Below are positions 30,489 to 41,236 of a stretch of DNA of 64,000 nucleotides, in pieces (the stretch's first letter is position 1; every line of letters begins with the position of its first letter). A model generated the notes under the pieces. That model was not told the origin of the DNA and did no database searches. It saw nothing but the letters and a program-made list of their open reading frames with translations. Position numbers and translations under genes: made by a program. The stretch spans positions 22,456-86,455 of the forward strand of contig NZ_JACIYP010000010.1 in the NCBI RefSeq assembly GCF_014359905.1, in the 5' to 3' direction. The DNA is from Hoeflea sp. (GTDB taxonomy: Bacteria; Pseudomonadota; Alphaproteobacteria; Rhizobiales; Rhizobiaceae).

Positions 30489-31472
30489 ATGGAGTGGCGC
30501 AAAATGTCCTTGTCTCGCCGCAGCATTGTCGTCGGGTCCGCAGCCGCTTTGGCGGCGGCGTTTGGCGGCGGCTATGCGATCGGGTCCTATAATGCGGCGA
30601 TGGCTGCCGCTATCGCGCGGATCGCCAGGAAAAGCAGCCTGGTGACAACGCGGTTCGGGCCGCTTGAATATGCTATCGAGGGCCGCGGCCAGCCCTTGCT
30701 GATGGTGCACGGCACCGGCGGCGGCTTTGATCAGGGCCTGCGCTTTGGCGGGGGACTGATCGCCAGCGGATTCCAGGTCATCGCGCCGTCGCGTTTTGGC
30801 TATCTCCGCAGCTTTTTTCCGGCCGATCCGTCGCCGCAAAACCAGGCGGATGCCTTTGCGGCGCTGCTCGATCATCTGGGCATCGACCGGATCCCCATTG
30901 CCGGCGGCTCCGCCGGCGCGCTGCCCGCGGCCTGGTTTGCGCTGCGCCATCCGGACCGCTGTTCGCACCTGATCCTGCTGGTTCCGGCCATGAATCTGAG
31001 CAACCGCGATCCCGTCGAATTCACCCGGTTTCAGCAGGTTCTGGTGGGAAGGCTGCTGTCATCGGACCGCTGGTTCTGGGCCGTTCGTACCTTGGCGCCA
31101 AACCAGTTGATCGGCACGCTGCTCGCGACGGATCCGGCGCTTCTCGCCTCTGTCTCAGCATCTGAACGGGACCGGGCCTACATGGTGCTGGATGAGCTGG
31201 CGCCGATCCGCAGACGCCGGCAGGGCATGGCCCAGGACGGAAGGATGGCTGGCAGTCCCGCGGATATCGATCTGTCAAGAATTGAAACGCCGGCCCTGGT
31301 CGTGTCGACGGAGGATGACCGGTTCGGCACGGCGCAGACGGCGCGGATCATCGCCGGACGGATCGCCGGCGCCCGGCTGGTGATCTATCCCACCGGCGGG
31401 CACCTCTGGCTCGGGCATGATCAGGAGCTGACCGCTGAAATTGCCGGTTTCGTGGCGCGTCCGCTCGGGTGA
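30489..31472 (+). CDS. Alpha/beta hydrolase
   Basis: GQPLLMVHGTGGGFDQGLRFG...IDRIPIAGGSAGALPAAWFALRHPDRCSHLILLVPA; TAT/Sec-like N-terminus. Confidence 0.85.
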   Translation: MEWRKMSLSRRSIVVGSAAALAAAFGGGYAIGSYNAAMAAAIARIARKSSLVTTRFGPLEYAIEGRGQPLLMVHGTGGGFDQGLRFGGGLIASGFQVIAPSRFGYLRSFFPADPSPQNQADAFAALLDHLGIDRIPIAGGSAGALPAAWFALRHPDRCSHLILLVPAMNLSNRDPVEFTRFQQVLVGRLLSSDRWFWAVRTLAPNQLIGTLLATDPALLASVSASERDRAYMVLDELAPIRRRRQGMAQDGRMAGSPADIDLSRIETPALVVSTEDDRFGTAQTARIIAGRIAGARLVIYPTGGHLWLGHDQELTAEIAGFVARPLG

Positions 31473-31505
31473 GTGCGCTGATCGGAGCGACGGACTCCGT
31501 GGCCT

Positions 31506-31874
31506 TCAGAACGCATCCTCCAGATGCCGGGGCCAGCGCCAGGGGCTGACCACGACGATGTCGCAGCGCCAGGACAGGTGCGCCGAATCGGGCTGGCGGC
31601 TGATATAGAGCGCGCCTGCCGCCGCGATCCGCCGTTGCGCCGGATAACTCACGGCATCGACGCCGGAGATCAGGTCGCGGCGCGCCTTGACCTCGACGAG
31701 GGCTACGAGATCGCCTTTGCGCGCCACGATGTCGATCTCGCCCACCGGCGTCTTGTAGCGCAAGCTCACGATCCTGTAGCCCTTGAGCATCAGCGCCAGG
31801 GCCGCCATCCATTCGGCGCGGCGGCCCTTGCGCTCGAAGCGCCGCTTGCGGTCCAGCTTGCCGGCCGGGCTCAC
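31506..31874 (-). CDS. YraN family protein (UPF0102)
   Basis: [51 protein letters not shown]-like; overlaps rsmI by 4 nt. Confidence 0.92.
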   Translation of the reverse strand: [122 protein letters not shown]

Positions 31875-32824
31875 GCCTCGTCCCTGGTCGGGCGGACCTT
31901 CATGGCGAGGAGCCGCTGGTAGAGATCCTTGCGCGGCTGCCCGGTGAGCCGCGCCGCTTCGGTCGCAGCCTTGCCGGCGGGAAGGTCCCGGGCAAGCTTG
32001 GCAAGCACCGCCTCGACATCCTCGTCCGAGGGTTCCGGCGTCGAGCCTGGGCCGATCACCAGCACGATTTCCCCGCGCACGCTTTCACCCTGATATTGCG
32101 CCGCCAGATCGCCCAGCGTGCCGCGCCGCACCTCCTCGAAGGCCTTGGTCAGTTCCCGGCACACGGCCGCCGGGCGGTCGGCCCCCAGCACCTCGGAAGC
32201 GCAAGCAAGGCATGCGGCGATCCGGTTGGGACTTTCAAAAAACATCAGTGTCGCTTCCGTTGCGGCAAGGCTCGCCAGCCGGTCGCGCCGCGCCTTGTCT
32301 TTCGATGGCAGGAAGCCCGCAAACAGGAAGGCGTCGCTTGGCAGGCCCGAGGCCACCAGCGCCGCCATCGGCGCCGAGGCCCCGGGGATCGGGATCACCG
32401 GCAACCCGGCCGCGATCGCGCTTTGCGACAGCCGGTAGCCGGGATCGGAAATCAGCGGCGTTCCGGCGTCCGAGATCAGCGCCACGCTCTTGCCGGCTTC
32501 AAGCGCCGCCATCAGCTTCGGCCCGGCGCGCTCGGCATTGTGCTCGTGATAGGCGTAGGGCCTTGTGGCGATGCCGTAGCGGTCGAGCAGCACCCGGCTG
32601 ACCCGGGTGTCCTCGCAGGCGATGAGGTCGGCGCCGGCCAGTGTTTCCAGCCCGCGCAGCGTCATGTCGCCCAGATTGCCGATCGGGGTCGACACCAGGT
32701 AGAGCCCCGGCTCGAGCGGCCGGGCGGGGATTTCATGCGCGCCAATGCGGAAGCTGCGCGCCGGCGGAGCAGTTTCCGCCGCATTGCGCGCGCTGTCGGC
32801 AGCCTGTGATGTCTTGCGTGTCAT
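31871..32824 (-). CDS. rsmI: 16S rRNA (cytidine(1402)-2'-O)-methyltransferase
   Basis: PGLYLVSTPIGNLGDMTLRGLETLAGADLIACEDTRVSRVLLDRYGI...SDAGTPLISDPGYRL. Confidence 0.95.
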   Translation of the reverse strand: MTRKTSQAADSARNAAETAPPARSFRIGAHEIPARPLEPGLYLVSTPIGNLGDMTLRGLETLAGADLIACEDTRVSRVLLDRYGIATRPYAYHEHNAERAGPKLMAALEAGKSVALISDAGTPLISDPGYRLSQSAIAAGLPVIPIPGASAPMAALVASGLPSDAFLFAGFLPSKDKARRDRLASLAATEATLMFFESPNRIAACLACASEVLGADRPAAVCRELTKAFEEVRRGTLGDLAAQYQGESVRGEIVLVIGPGSTPEPSDEDVEAVLAKLARDLPAGKAATEAARLTGQPRKDLYQRLLAMKVRPTRDEA

Positions 32825-33099
32825 GTCCGCTCCACCGCCTGGCCGTGTCAGCCAAGCCCGGGTTTCAGTGGCATCGGGTTTAGCAGAGTTATGCGGGCAA
32901 GATCGAGCGGCTTCTGGGATTTGACGCGCGCGGTGAATGGCAGCTTCAGCCAGTCGGATCGAGCGCCCGGATCAGGACTGCCGGCTGCGCCGGCCAGGGC
33001 CGGCCTCGGCGAAGGGCTTTCTGCTGAGCCGAAACAAGAAATACAACCTACGCGATCGAAACTCTAACTTAACTGCTCACATATACTGTTGACCGGTTA

Positions 33100-35082
33100 T
33101 TGTCGGCAATCTCAGTTTATCAAAGGTCACGGCTGCAACGTATGTTGAGATCAATCCTTAAGAACCTGTCCCGTCCTATATCGATACATGGCGGCAATCC
33201 GGATCTGCTCAAGGCTCAATTCGCGGTGTTTTCGAGTCAGGTGCCGTTGATGTATTCGATTGTGCTAATCAATGCCTGGGCGTTGGCCGTAAACTTCATG
33301 AAGGTTGCCCCGGCATGGCTGGCCATCCATGTTCCCGTCGGCTTTACCATCATATGCGGCGCGCGCCTCCTGGTCTGGTGGCGGGCGAGGCATACGGTGC
33401 CGATGGCCGAGGCGGCGCACGAGGCGTTGAAGCAGACGAACCGGTTTGCCCTCATCCTCTCCGTCACGCTGACGACCTGGGCACTGGCGCTGTTCCCCTA
33501 TGGCGATGCTCATTTGCAGGGCAATATCGCCTTTTTCATCGGCATTACCGGTCTTGGCGTCATCATCTGCCTGCAGCAACTGCCATCGGCGGCGTTCATC
33601 GCCGCGATTGTCATCAACGCCGGCTTCGTGATGTGGTTCAGCCTGGCCGGCGTTGCGGCGTTTGCGGGCATGGCGGTCAATCTGGTGCTGGTGTCTATCG
33701 CCCTGTTGATGGTGGTGACCGTGCAGTTCCGGCATTTTGCCGGCGCGGTGAGCGCCCGGCGCAAGCTCGAAACGGTCAGCAGGGAGAATTTCCGGCTCGC
33801 CAACCTCGACAGCCTCACCGGCCTGCCCAATCGCCGCCAGTTCTTCACCCTTCTCGAGACGGCCTTCGCCGAGGCCGGCGAAGGCCGTCTCGCCGTCGGC
33901 ATCATCGATCTTGATGGCTTCAAGCCGGTCAATGATCTTTACGGCCACAAGATCGGCGATGATCTGCTGGTCGAGGTCGGTCGCCGCCTGGCGTCGCTCA
34001 TGGAAGACAACACCCGGATCGCCCGGCTCGGCGGAGACGAATTCGCCCTGACGGTTGCCGATTGTCCAGGGGATGAACAGTTGCTGGCGCTGGGCGAGGA
34101 GATCTGCAAGGCCTTGCGCGATCCTTTCGTGCTGATGGAAGCAACCGTGCAGCTTTCGGGGTCGATCGGCTTCGCCGCCTATCCCGAAATGGCCGAGAGC
34201 GCCCACGATCTTTATGAGCGGGCCGACTATGCGCTCTATCAGGGCAAGCGATCCAACCGCGGCCATGCCGTGCTGTTCGCCAATAGCCATGTTGCCGAGA
34301 TCGAGAAGGAGAAGCGGATCGAACAGGCGCTCGGCACGGCCGATCTCGAGCATGAGATAGACGTGGTCTTTCAGCCGATCGTCGATATTCTGAGCGGCAG
34401 GACAGTGGCGTTTGAAGCGCTGGCGCGCTGGACCAGTCCGGCGTTGGGGAGTCTGCCGCCCGGTCAGTTCATCCCGGTCGCCGAGCGGATCGGCCTGATT
34501 GGTCAGTTGACCCGCGTGCTGCTCAAGAAGGCCCTGGTCTCGGCATCGCGCTGGCCGGACGAGGTCGGCCTGTCCTTCAATCTGTCCACCCATGACATCA
34601 GCACGTCGGATGGCGCGGTGGCCATCGTCGGCATCATCATGGCAAGCGGCATCGATCCCGAACGGCTTGATTTCGAGATCACCGAAACCGCGATGATGTA
34701 TGATTTCGTCCAGGCCAAGACCGCCATAAACATGCTCAAGGGGCTCGGCTGTGGCATTGCGCTCGATGATTTCGGCACCGGATATTCGAGCCTCAGCCAG
34801 CTTCACGCCCTGCCGCTGACCAAGATCAAGATTGATCGCAGTTTCGTCACCGACCTGCACAAGAACCCGGCGAGTTTCAAGATCGTCAAGTCGCTGCTTG
34901 CGCTCAGTTCCGACATGGGTCTGAGCTGCGTCATCGAAGGCGTGGAGACCGAGGACGAACTGGCGGTGCTCAAGAATCTCGGCGGCGAACTGGTCCAGGG
35001 CTATTTCTACTCCCGCCCCATGCCTGAAATCGACATCCCCGGCTTTCTGCGTCAGCCGGTTGAGGCGCGGGCCGCCGGATAG
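33100..35082 (+). CDS. Membrane-anchored GGDEF-EAL diguanylate cyclase/phosphodiesterase
   Basis: DSLTGLPNRRQF...RLGGDEFALTV and FEALARW...DDFGTGYSSLSQLHALPLTKIKIDRSFV; multiple N-terminal TM segments. Confidence 0.93.
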   Translation: MSAISVYQRSRLQRMLRSILKNLSRPISIHGGNPDLLKAQFAVFSSQVPLMYSIVLINAWALAVNFMKVAPAWLAIHVPVGFTIICGARLLVWWRARHTVPMAEAAHEALKQTNRFALILSVTLTTWALALFPYGDAHLQGNIAFFIGITGLGVIICLQQLPSAAFIAAIVINAGFVMWFSLAGVAAFAGMAVNLVLVSIALLMVVTVQFRHFAGAVSARRKLETVSRENFRLANLDSLTGLPNRRQFFTLLETAFAEAGEGRLAVGIIDLDGFKPVNDLYGHKIGDDLLVEVGRRLASLMEDNTRIARLGGDEFALTVADCPGDEQLLALGEEICKALRDPFVLMEATVQLSGSIGFAAYPEMAESAHDLYERADYALYQGKRSNRGHAVLFANSHVAEIEKEKRIEQALGTADLEHEIDVVFQPIVDILSGRTVAFEALARWTSPALGSLPPGQFIPVAERIGLIGQLTRVLLKKALVSASRWPDEVGLSFNLSTHDISTSDGAVAIVGIIMASGIDPERLDFEITETAMMYDFVQAKTAINMLKGLGCGIALDDFGTGYSSLSQLHALPLTKIKIDRSFVTDLHKNPASFKIVKSLLALSSDMGLSCVIEGVETEDELAVLKNLGGELVQGYFYSRPMPEIDIPGFLRQPVEARAAG

Positions 35083-35131
35083 GCGTGCGACGTTTATCGT
35101 CACATCATGCATCACAGGTGATCAATGATGC

Positions 35132-35160
35132 TTTACACATCATAATGAGGGTATTATACA
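35132..35160 (+). promoter_or_regulatory. Sigma70-type promoter of the XRE gene, overlapping an inverted repeat
   Basis: TTTACA-17 bp-TATACA; ATGATG-N7-CATCAT (35125-35143) straddles the -35 box. Confidence 0.55.
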
Positions 35161-35193
35161 TTCATCTCAAGTGCTGAGGCGAGAGGATAGACC

Positions 35194-35466
35194 GTGATCA
35201 CCGCTTCACAATTGCGCGCCGCCCGTGCGCTGCTGGGAATGGACCAGAAAACGCTTGCGGCGCTGGCCGGCGTATCGCTGCCGACGATTCAGCGAATGGA
35301 GGCCAGCGACGGCAATGTCCGCGGCATCGTTGATACCCTGACCAAGGTCGTGGCGGCGCTCGACAAGGCAGGCATCGAGCTCATCGGCGATGACGCCCGC
35401 AGCGACAGGGGCGGGCGCGGCGTGCGGCTCAAATCGCCAGCGTCTCCGTCCGGCGAACAGGACTAG
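35194..35466 (+). CDS. XRE family small HTH regulator
   Basis: MITASQLRAARALLGMDQKTLAALAGVSLPTIQRMEASDGNVRGIVDTLTKVVAALDKAGIELI. Confidence 0.88.
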   Translation: MITASQLRAARALLGMDQKTLAALAGVSLPTIQRMEASDGNVRGIVDTLTKVVAALDKAGIELIGDDARSDRGGRGVRLKSPASPSGEQD

Positions 35467-35564
35467 CTTCTCGGCAAGCCGCGCAGGGTGCCTGACCAGT
35501 GATGACACCGCCGCTTGACTGACGGACAAAGCGACATTTTCGACTTCAACAATAGGCTCATGCC

Positions 35565-36830
35565 ATGCGCCAGCCAAAAATACTCACGACCATGAAGAAC
35601 TACAGCTGGCCGCTGTTTGTGAGCGACCTGCTGGCCGGCGCCACCGTCGCCATGGTTGCCTTGCCGCTCAGCCTTGCCATCGCCATTGCCTCGGGCGCCG
35701 ATCCGGCCAAGGGCATCATCACCGCCATTGTCGGCGGATTCCTGATCTCCTTGTTCGGCGGCAGCCGGGTCCAGATCGGCGGTCCGACCGGCGCCTTCAT
35801 CGTCGTGGTCTTCGGGGTCATCGCCCAGCACGGCTATGACGGCCTGGTGCTGGCAACCTTCATGGCGGGCATCATCCTGCTTGTTGCGGGCTATTTCCGG
35901 GCCGGAAACCTGATCGCCTTTGTGCCTGAAGCGGTGATCAACGGCTTCACCATCGGCATCGGCATCATCATCGCCACCAGCCAGCTCAGCGATTTCCTCG
36001 GACTGCGCGTCGCCGAGGTCCCCGCTGATTTCCTGGAGAAGATACCGGTACTCTGGGAGGCGCGCGAAACCGTCAATCTTCCGGCCTTCGCCATCGCGGT
36101 CGTCACCCTGATCCTGATCGTGGCCTTGCGCCGGCTTGCGCCGCGCTTTCCGGGTCTCATCCTGGCAGTCGGCTTCGGGTCCGCCCTGGTTGCGCTGATG
36201 GCCTTGCCCGTCGACACGCTCTATTCCCGCTTCGGCGATCTGCCCAGCCAGATGCCGTGGCCGCAGCTGCCCGATCTTTCGCCCTCGCGGATGATCGAAC
36301 TGCTGCCATCCGCCTTCGTCATTGCATTCCTGGCAGGCGTCGAATCGCTGCTCTCGGCCATGGTCGCCGACAAGATGATCGAGGGCCAGCACCGGCCAAA
36401 TGCCGAGCTGACGGCCCAGGGCATCGCCAATATCGGCTCGGCCCTGTTCACAGGCCTTCCCGCCACCGGCGCCATCGCGCGCACCGCCACCAACATCAAG
36501 GCCGGCGGCAAGACCCCGGTCGCGGGGCTGGTCCATGCCATCATCATCTTGCTGGTGATGCTGCTCGCCGCCCCGCTCGCGGGCTATCTCGCCATGCCGG
36601 CGCTCGCGGCGCTCTTGATCATCACCGCCTGGAACATGACCGAGCCGCACAAATGGCGCGCCCACGCCCGCGGCCGGAAAAGCGACATCCTGCTGCTGCT
36701 GCTCACGCTCGTCCTGACCGTGCTCGTCGACCTGACGGTTGCCATCGGCGTCGGCGTGTCGGTGGGCCTTGCGCTCAGGCTCAGCCGCCGCAGGGAGGTG
36801 GAGACGGACTGGTCTGAACCGGACCGGTGA
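35565..36830 (+). CDS. SulP family inorganic anion transporter lacking a STAS domain
   Basis: DLLAGATVAMVALPLSLAIAIASGADPAKGIITAIVGGFLISLFGGSRVQIGGPTGAFIVV; ends at 421 aa after the TM region. Confidence 0.9.
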   Translation: MRQPKILTTMKNYSWPLFVSDLLAGATVAMVALPLSLAIAIASGADPAKGIITAIVGGFLISLFGGSRVQIGGPTGAFIVVVFGVIAQHGYDGLVLATFMAGIILLVAGYFRAGNLIAFVPEAVINGFTIGIGIIIATSQLSDFLGLRVAEVPADFLEKIPVLWEARETVNLPAFAIAVVTLILIVALRRLAPRFPGLILAVGFGSALVALMALPVDTLYSRFGDLPSQMPWPQLPDLSPSRMIELLPSAFVIAFLAGVESLLSAMVADKMIEGQHRPNAELTAQGIANIGSALFTGLPATGAIARTATNIKAGGKTPVAGLVHAIIILLVMLLAAPLAGYLAMPALAALLIITAWNMTEPHKWRAHARGRKSDILLLLLTLVLTVLVDLTVAIGVGVSVGLALRLSRRREVETDWSEPDR

Positions 36831-37077
36831 GGGGGCTGGGCGCGGATCCGCCTTTGGCCGATGCGAAGCGTGTCAGCTCACCCTGGTTCGCAAACAATCG
36901 CAATGAACCAGGAATAGCGGCGACCATGAGCGCCGTTACCGTTCGCGTCCCGGCCGAGGCCGGCGATGGCCGATTTGCGAGCACCGATGACGTGACCCGC
37001 CTGATCGCCCCCAAAATGGCTGGATCCTCTTGAAGAGGATCAGATTTGTGACGCCTCCCCCAATGGACCCTTCTCCC

Positions 37078-38298
37078 TCAGAACGCGAGATCCGCCACCA
37101 CCGCGTCGAGCACCAGCATGCCTTCGGGGGTGCAGCGGATGCGGTCGGGGTCCATCTGTTCGATCATGCCGTGGCTGATCAGGAACCCGGTCCGCTCGAC
37201 GTCGAGGATGCGGCCCGAAAGCGCGCTCCAGCGCTTGAGATCGATGCCTTCGCGCAGTCTCAGCCCCATCAGCAACAGCTCGTCGGCCTGTTCCGATGCA
37301 CTCAATTCGCTGGTCTCGATCATGCCGTGACCGTTGGCTGAGACAAGCTCCAGCCATTTCTCGGGGCTTCTCTCGGTCGCAGTCGCAATCTTGCCTTCCG
37401 CGGTGAGCAGCCGTCCATGGGCGCCCGGGCCGATCCCGGCATAGTCGCCATAGCGCCAATAGGTGAGGTTGTGCCGGCTTTCGGCGCCGGGGCGGGCATG
37501 GTTGGAGACCTCATAGGCGGGCAGCCCGTGATCCTCGCACACCTGCCGGGTCAATTCATAAAGCTCGGCCGACAGCTCGCCGTCTGGCACGATCAGCTTG
37601 CCGGCCTTGTGCAGCCCGTAGAACGGCGTGCCTTCCTCGATGGTCAGCTGGTAGAGCGACAGGTGATCGGCGGCGAGCGAAATGGCTTCCTTGAGCTCCG
37701 CTTCCCACGCCTGAAGGGTCTGGTCGGGCCGCGCATAGATGAGATCGAATGACATCCGCGGAAAGATCTCGCGCGCCAGGCCGATGGCTTTCAGCGCCTC
37801 GGCCCGGTCATGCAGCCGGCCGAGCCGCTTGAGGTCGGCATCGTTGAGCGCCTGCACGCCCATCGACACCCGGTTGACCCCGGCGTCCCGGTAGCCGCGG
37901 AACCGTCCTGCCTCGACGCTCGACGGATTGGCTTCCAGCGTGATCTCGATTCCGTCCGGCACCACCCAGGCCGCGCGCACGGCGTCGAGAATGGCGGCCA
38001 CTGTCTCGGGCGCCATCAGCGAGGGCGTGCCGCCGCCGAAGAACATCGAGGTGATGACGCGCGGACCCGAGATCTCCCGCATGGTCGCGATCTCGCGGGC
38101 AAACGCCGCGACATAGGCCTGCTGGTCGACGCCGGCATGGCGGACATGGCTGTTGAAATCGCAATAGGGGCATTTGGCGGCGCAGAACGGCCAATGCAGA
38201 TAGACGCCGAAACCGGGATTGCCGGTATCGGGCGCAATGGCGTCGGGGAAATTGCTTCCCGGCAGGATCGCGCCGGCGGTATCGGATGCCTGGCTCAC
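37078..38298 (-). CDS. hemW: Radical SAM family heme chaperone HemW
   Basis: [25 protein letters not shown]...[11 protein letters not shown]...ISMGVQ-type motif [12 protein letters not shown]. Confidence 0.93.
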   Translation of the reverse strand: MSQASDTAGAILPGSNFPDAIAPDTGNPGFGVYLHWPFCAAKCPYCDFNSHVRHAGVDQQAYVAAFAREIATMREISGPRVITSMFFGGGTPSLMAPETVAAILDAVRAAWVVPDGIEITLEANPSSVEAGRFRGYRDAGVNRVSMGVQALNDADLKRLGRLHDRAEALKAIGLAREIFPRMSFDLIYARPDQTLQAWEAELKEAISLAADHLSLYQLTIEEGTPFYGLHKAGKLIVPDGELSAELYELTRQVCEDHGLPAYEVSNHARPGAESRHNLTYWRYGDYAGIGPGAHGRLLTAEGKIATATERSPEKWLELVSANGHGMIETSELSASEQADELLLMGLRLREGIDLKRWSALSGRILDVERTGFLISHGMIEQMDPDRIRCTPEGMLVLDAVVADLAF

Positions 38299-38948
38299 GG
38301 GGTTGGAACGCCCAGGCGTTGTTCCGCGAACAGCTTGAAGGCGCGCGCCCGGTGCGACAGCGCCGTCGCCTGGCCGGGTTTCCAGCCGTGCTTTTCCTCG
38401 GCCGGCATCTCGCCAAAGGTGAGGCTGTGGCCATCGGGCCTGAACACCGGATCATAGCCGAAGCCGAGTGAGCCGCGCGGCGGCCAGACCAGCACGCCCG
38501 ACACTTCGCCGCGATAGAAGCACGTCTCGCCTTCGGGCGTAGCCAGGCACAACACGCTCACGAACCGGCCGGTGCGCTGCGCATCGCCCACGGCGCCGCG
38601 GGCCTGGAGCGCATCCTCGACCTTCTGCATGGCAACCTCGAAACTCCGGCTGCCGTCAGGGAGCGTCGCCCAGTCGGCGGTGTAGACGCCCGGCGCGCCG
38701 TCCAGCGCATCGACCACCAGGCCTGAATCGTCCGACAGCGCGATCAGGCCGGAGGCCCGCGCCGCGGCGAGCGCCTTGGTCGCGGCGTTCAGCTCGAATG
38801 TGTCGCCGGTCTCCTCGGGTTCGGGCAGGCCCAGTTCCTTGGCGGAGGTGACCTCGACGCCGAGCGGGCCGCACAAATCGCGGATTTCGGAGATCTTGCC
38901 GTCATTGTGGCTGGCGACGAGGATCTTGCTGAGATGCGGGTTTGCCAT
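38295..38948 (-). CDS. rdgB: XTP/dITP diphosphatase (RdgB/HAM1)
   Basis: [27 protein letters not shown]...[24 protein letters not shown]...[22 protein letters not shown]. Confidence 0.94.
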   Translation of the reverse strand: MANPHLSKILVASHNDGKISEIRDLCGPLGVEVTSAKELGLPEPEETGDTFELNAATKALAAARASGLIALSDDSGLVVDALDGAPGVYTADWATLPDGSRSFEVAMQKVEDALQARGAVGDAQRTGRFVSVLCLATPEGETCFYRGEVSGVLVWPPRGSLGFGYDPVFRPDGHSLTFGEMPAEEKHGWKPGQATALSHRARAFKLFAEQRLGVPTP

Positions 38949-38953
38949 CGGGG

Positions 38954-39679
38954 TCACAGCGGTCCGGCGACCGTCACCTTCTGCATGGCCACCAGATCGG
39001 CAATGCCGGTCTTGGCCAGTTCCATCAGTTCCAGAAGCTGTTCTTGCGAGAACGGGGCGCCTTCCGCGGTGCCCTGGATCTCGACGATGCCGCCCGATCC
39101 GGTCATGACGAAATTGGCGTCGGTCTCTGCGGCCGAATCCTCGAGATAATCGAGATCGATGACCGGCTGCGACGCGAAGATGCCGCAGGAGACGGCGGCG
39201 ACGTGATCCTTGAGCACCCGGTCGACCTTGACCATGGAGCGCGCTTCCATCCATTTCAGGCAATCATGAAGCGCGATCCATGCGCCGGTGATTGCCGCCG
39301 TCCTGGTGCCGCCATCGGCCTGGATGACATCGCAGTCGACCGTGATCTGGCGCTCGCCCAGCGCTTCGAGATCGACCACGGCACGCAGCGAGCGGCCGAT
39401 CAGGCGCTGGATCTCGAGCGTGCGGCCGCCCTGCTTGCCGGATGTGGCTTCGCGGCGCATGCGATCGCCGGTCGAGCGCGGCAGCATGCCGTATTCGGCC
39501 GTCACCCAGCCCTTGCCGCTGTTGCGCAGCCATGGCGGAAGCCGCTCTTCAAGGCTCGCCGTGCACAGCACATGCGTGTCCCCGAACTTGACCAGGCAGG
39601 ATCCCTCGGCGTGTTTGGAGACGTTGCGGTCAAAGCTGACCGCCCGCATCTTGTCTGTCTTCCGGCCCGATGGACGCAT
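38954..39679 (-). CDS. rph: Ribonuclease PH
   Basis: [70 protein letters not shown]. Confidence 0.95.
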   Translation of the reverse strand: MRPSGRKTDKMRAVSFDRNVSKHAEGSCLVKFGDTHVLCTASLEERLPPWLRNSGKGWVTAEYGMLPRSTGDRMRREATSGKQGGRTLEIQRLIGRSLRAVVDLEALGERQITVDCDVIQADGGTRTAAITGAWIALHDCLKWMEARSMVKVDRVLKDHVAAVSCGIFASQPVIDLDYLEDSAAETDANFVMTGSGGIVEIQGTAEGAPFSQEQLLELMELAKTGIADLVAMQKVTVAGPL

Positions 39680-39919
39680 TGTGTCTCTCCTGATTTTCGT
39701 ATTGCCGCGTTCTATCGGCGCGGCTGGCAGGATGCAAAGGAAAAGCGTTCATCTGTGGCCCGGCCCGGCCCTGCCCGGCATGGCAAGGCTCGAGCGCGCC
39801 TCTTCGCATTGCCCCTTCCGTGCTGCGCTGCAAACCCCTATATTCCCGGCAGCGGGCTCCATAGACCCTTCCAAGGCCGTTCCATGCCTTGGCCAGCGGA
39901 GCCCTTGAGGACACTGTTG

Positions 39920-41005
39920 ATGACCATGAACACGCCATCCATATCGGCGGATCTTGCCGGAACGCTTGATGAGCGCTCGCAGGAGATCTTTCGCGCGCTT
40001 GTGGAAAGCTACATGGAATCGGGCGATCCGCTCGGCTCGCGCTCGCTTTCGCGCATGCTGCCGATGTCGCTGTCGCCGGCCTCGATCCGCAACGTGATGA
40101 GCGATCTCGAGGATCTCGGCCTGATCTATGCGCCGCATGTCAGCGCCGGCAGGCTTCCCACGCAGAAGGGCCTGCGGTTCTTCGTCGACGCCTTCATGCA
40201 GGTGGGCGACCTGCAGCCCGACATGCGCGCCACCATCGAGCGCCAGGTCCATGCCGAGGATTCGAGCCGACCGGTGGAGACGCTGCTCACCGAGGCGAGC
40301 CAGATGCTGTCGGGCATGACCCGGGGCGCGGGCCTGGTGATCGCCGCCAAGCAGGACGCCGTCATTCGCCATATCGAGTTCATCCGGCTTGACCCGAAGC
40401 GGGCGCTGGTGGTGCTGGTCGGCGGCAACGACCAGGTGGAAAACCGGGTTATGGAGCTGCCCGACGGGGTGACCGCCGGGCAATTGATCGAGGCGTCGAA
40501 CTTTCTCAACGCCCATCTCGCCGGACGCACCCTGGGCGAGGTTCGTTCCGAACTCGAGCGAATCACCGACGCGGTCCGTTCCGAACTCGACGTGCTGTCG
40601 CGCGATCTGGTGGAGCGGGGGCTGGCCGCCTGGGCCGGCGCGCGCGAGGGCGCAAGTGCGGCCCGCCTGATCGTGCGCGGTCGCGGCAATCTGCTCGAGG
40701 GCCTGTCGGCGGGCGAGGAGCTCGACCGGCTGCGACTGCTGTTTGACGAGCTCGAGCGCAAGGAAAGCCTGATCGAACTGATGACGCTGGCCGAGGAAGG
40801 CTCGGGCGTGCGCATTTTCATCGGCTCCGAGAACAAGCTGTTCTCGCTGTCGGGCTCGTCGCTGATCGTCGCACCCTGGCGCGACAGCGAGGACAGGGTG
40901 GTGGGCGCCGTGGGCATCATCGGCCCGACGCGGCTCAATTACGCGCGGATCGTGCCGATGGTGGATTACACTGCGCAGCTGGTGTCGCGGCTGGTGCGCA
41001 AATAG
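39920..41005 (+). CDS. hrcA: Heat-inducible transcriptional repressor HrcA
   Basis: DERSQEIFRALVESYMESGDPLGSRSLSRMLPMSLSPASIRNVMSDLEDLGLIYAPHVSAGRLPTQKGLRFFVD. Confidence 0.94.
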   Translation: MTMNTPSISADLAGTLDERSQEIFRALVESYMESGDPLGSRSLSRMLPMSLSPASIRNVMSDLEDLGLIYAPHVSAGRLPTQKGLRFFVDAFMQVGDLQPDMRATIERQVHAEDSSRPVETLLTEASQMLSGMTRGAGLVIAAKQDAVIRHIEFIRLDPKRALVVLVGGNDQVENRVMELPDGVTAGQLIEASNFLNAHLAGRTLGEVRSELERITDAVRSELDVLSRDLVERGLAAWAGAREGASAARLIVRGRGNLLEGLSAGEELDRLRLLFDELERKESLIELMTLAEEGSGVRIFIGSENKLFSLSGSSLIVAPWRDSEDRVVGAVGIIGPTRLNYARIVPMVDYTAQLVSRLVRK

Positions 41006-41236
41006 CGCCGCCTGATCGGCCGCGTCCAAGGCTGGCGGCGTGAGCGAAACGGATGGTTGCCATTCGTTTCGAAAAGTCGGCCCGAAAGCTGTTTATCCGC
41101 TGGGGCGATTTGTCCCGGCAGATGGCAGCCATCTGCCCGGCCCGCACCACGAGGCCCTTGATTTTTGCCGTCCGAACGTCGATATGCGGGGCAACTCCTA
41201 AAGATTTTAATCGGAAACAGTCAGGACAAGTACACC

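Noticed and set aside
33265-35115. 616-aa minus-strand ORF opposite the GGDEF-EAL gene
   Set aside because: Shadow ORF from high-GC codon structure; low-complexity His/Arg/Asp/Gln-rich translation, while the plus strand has clear domain motifs.
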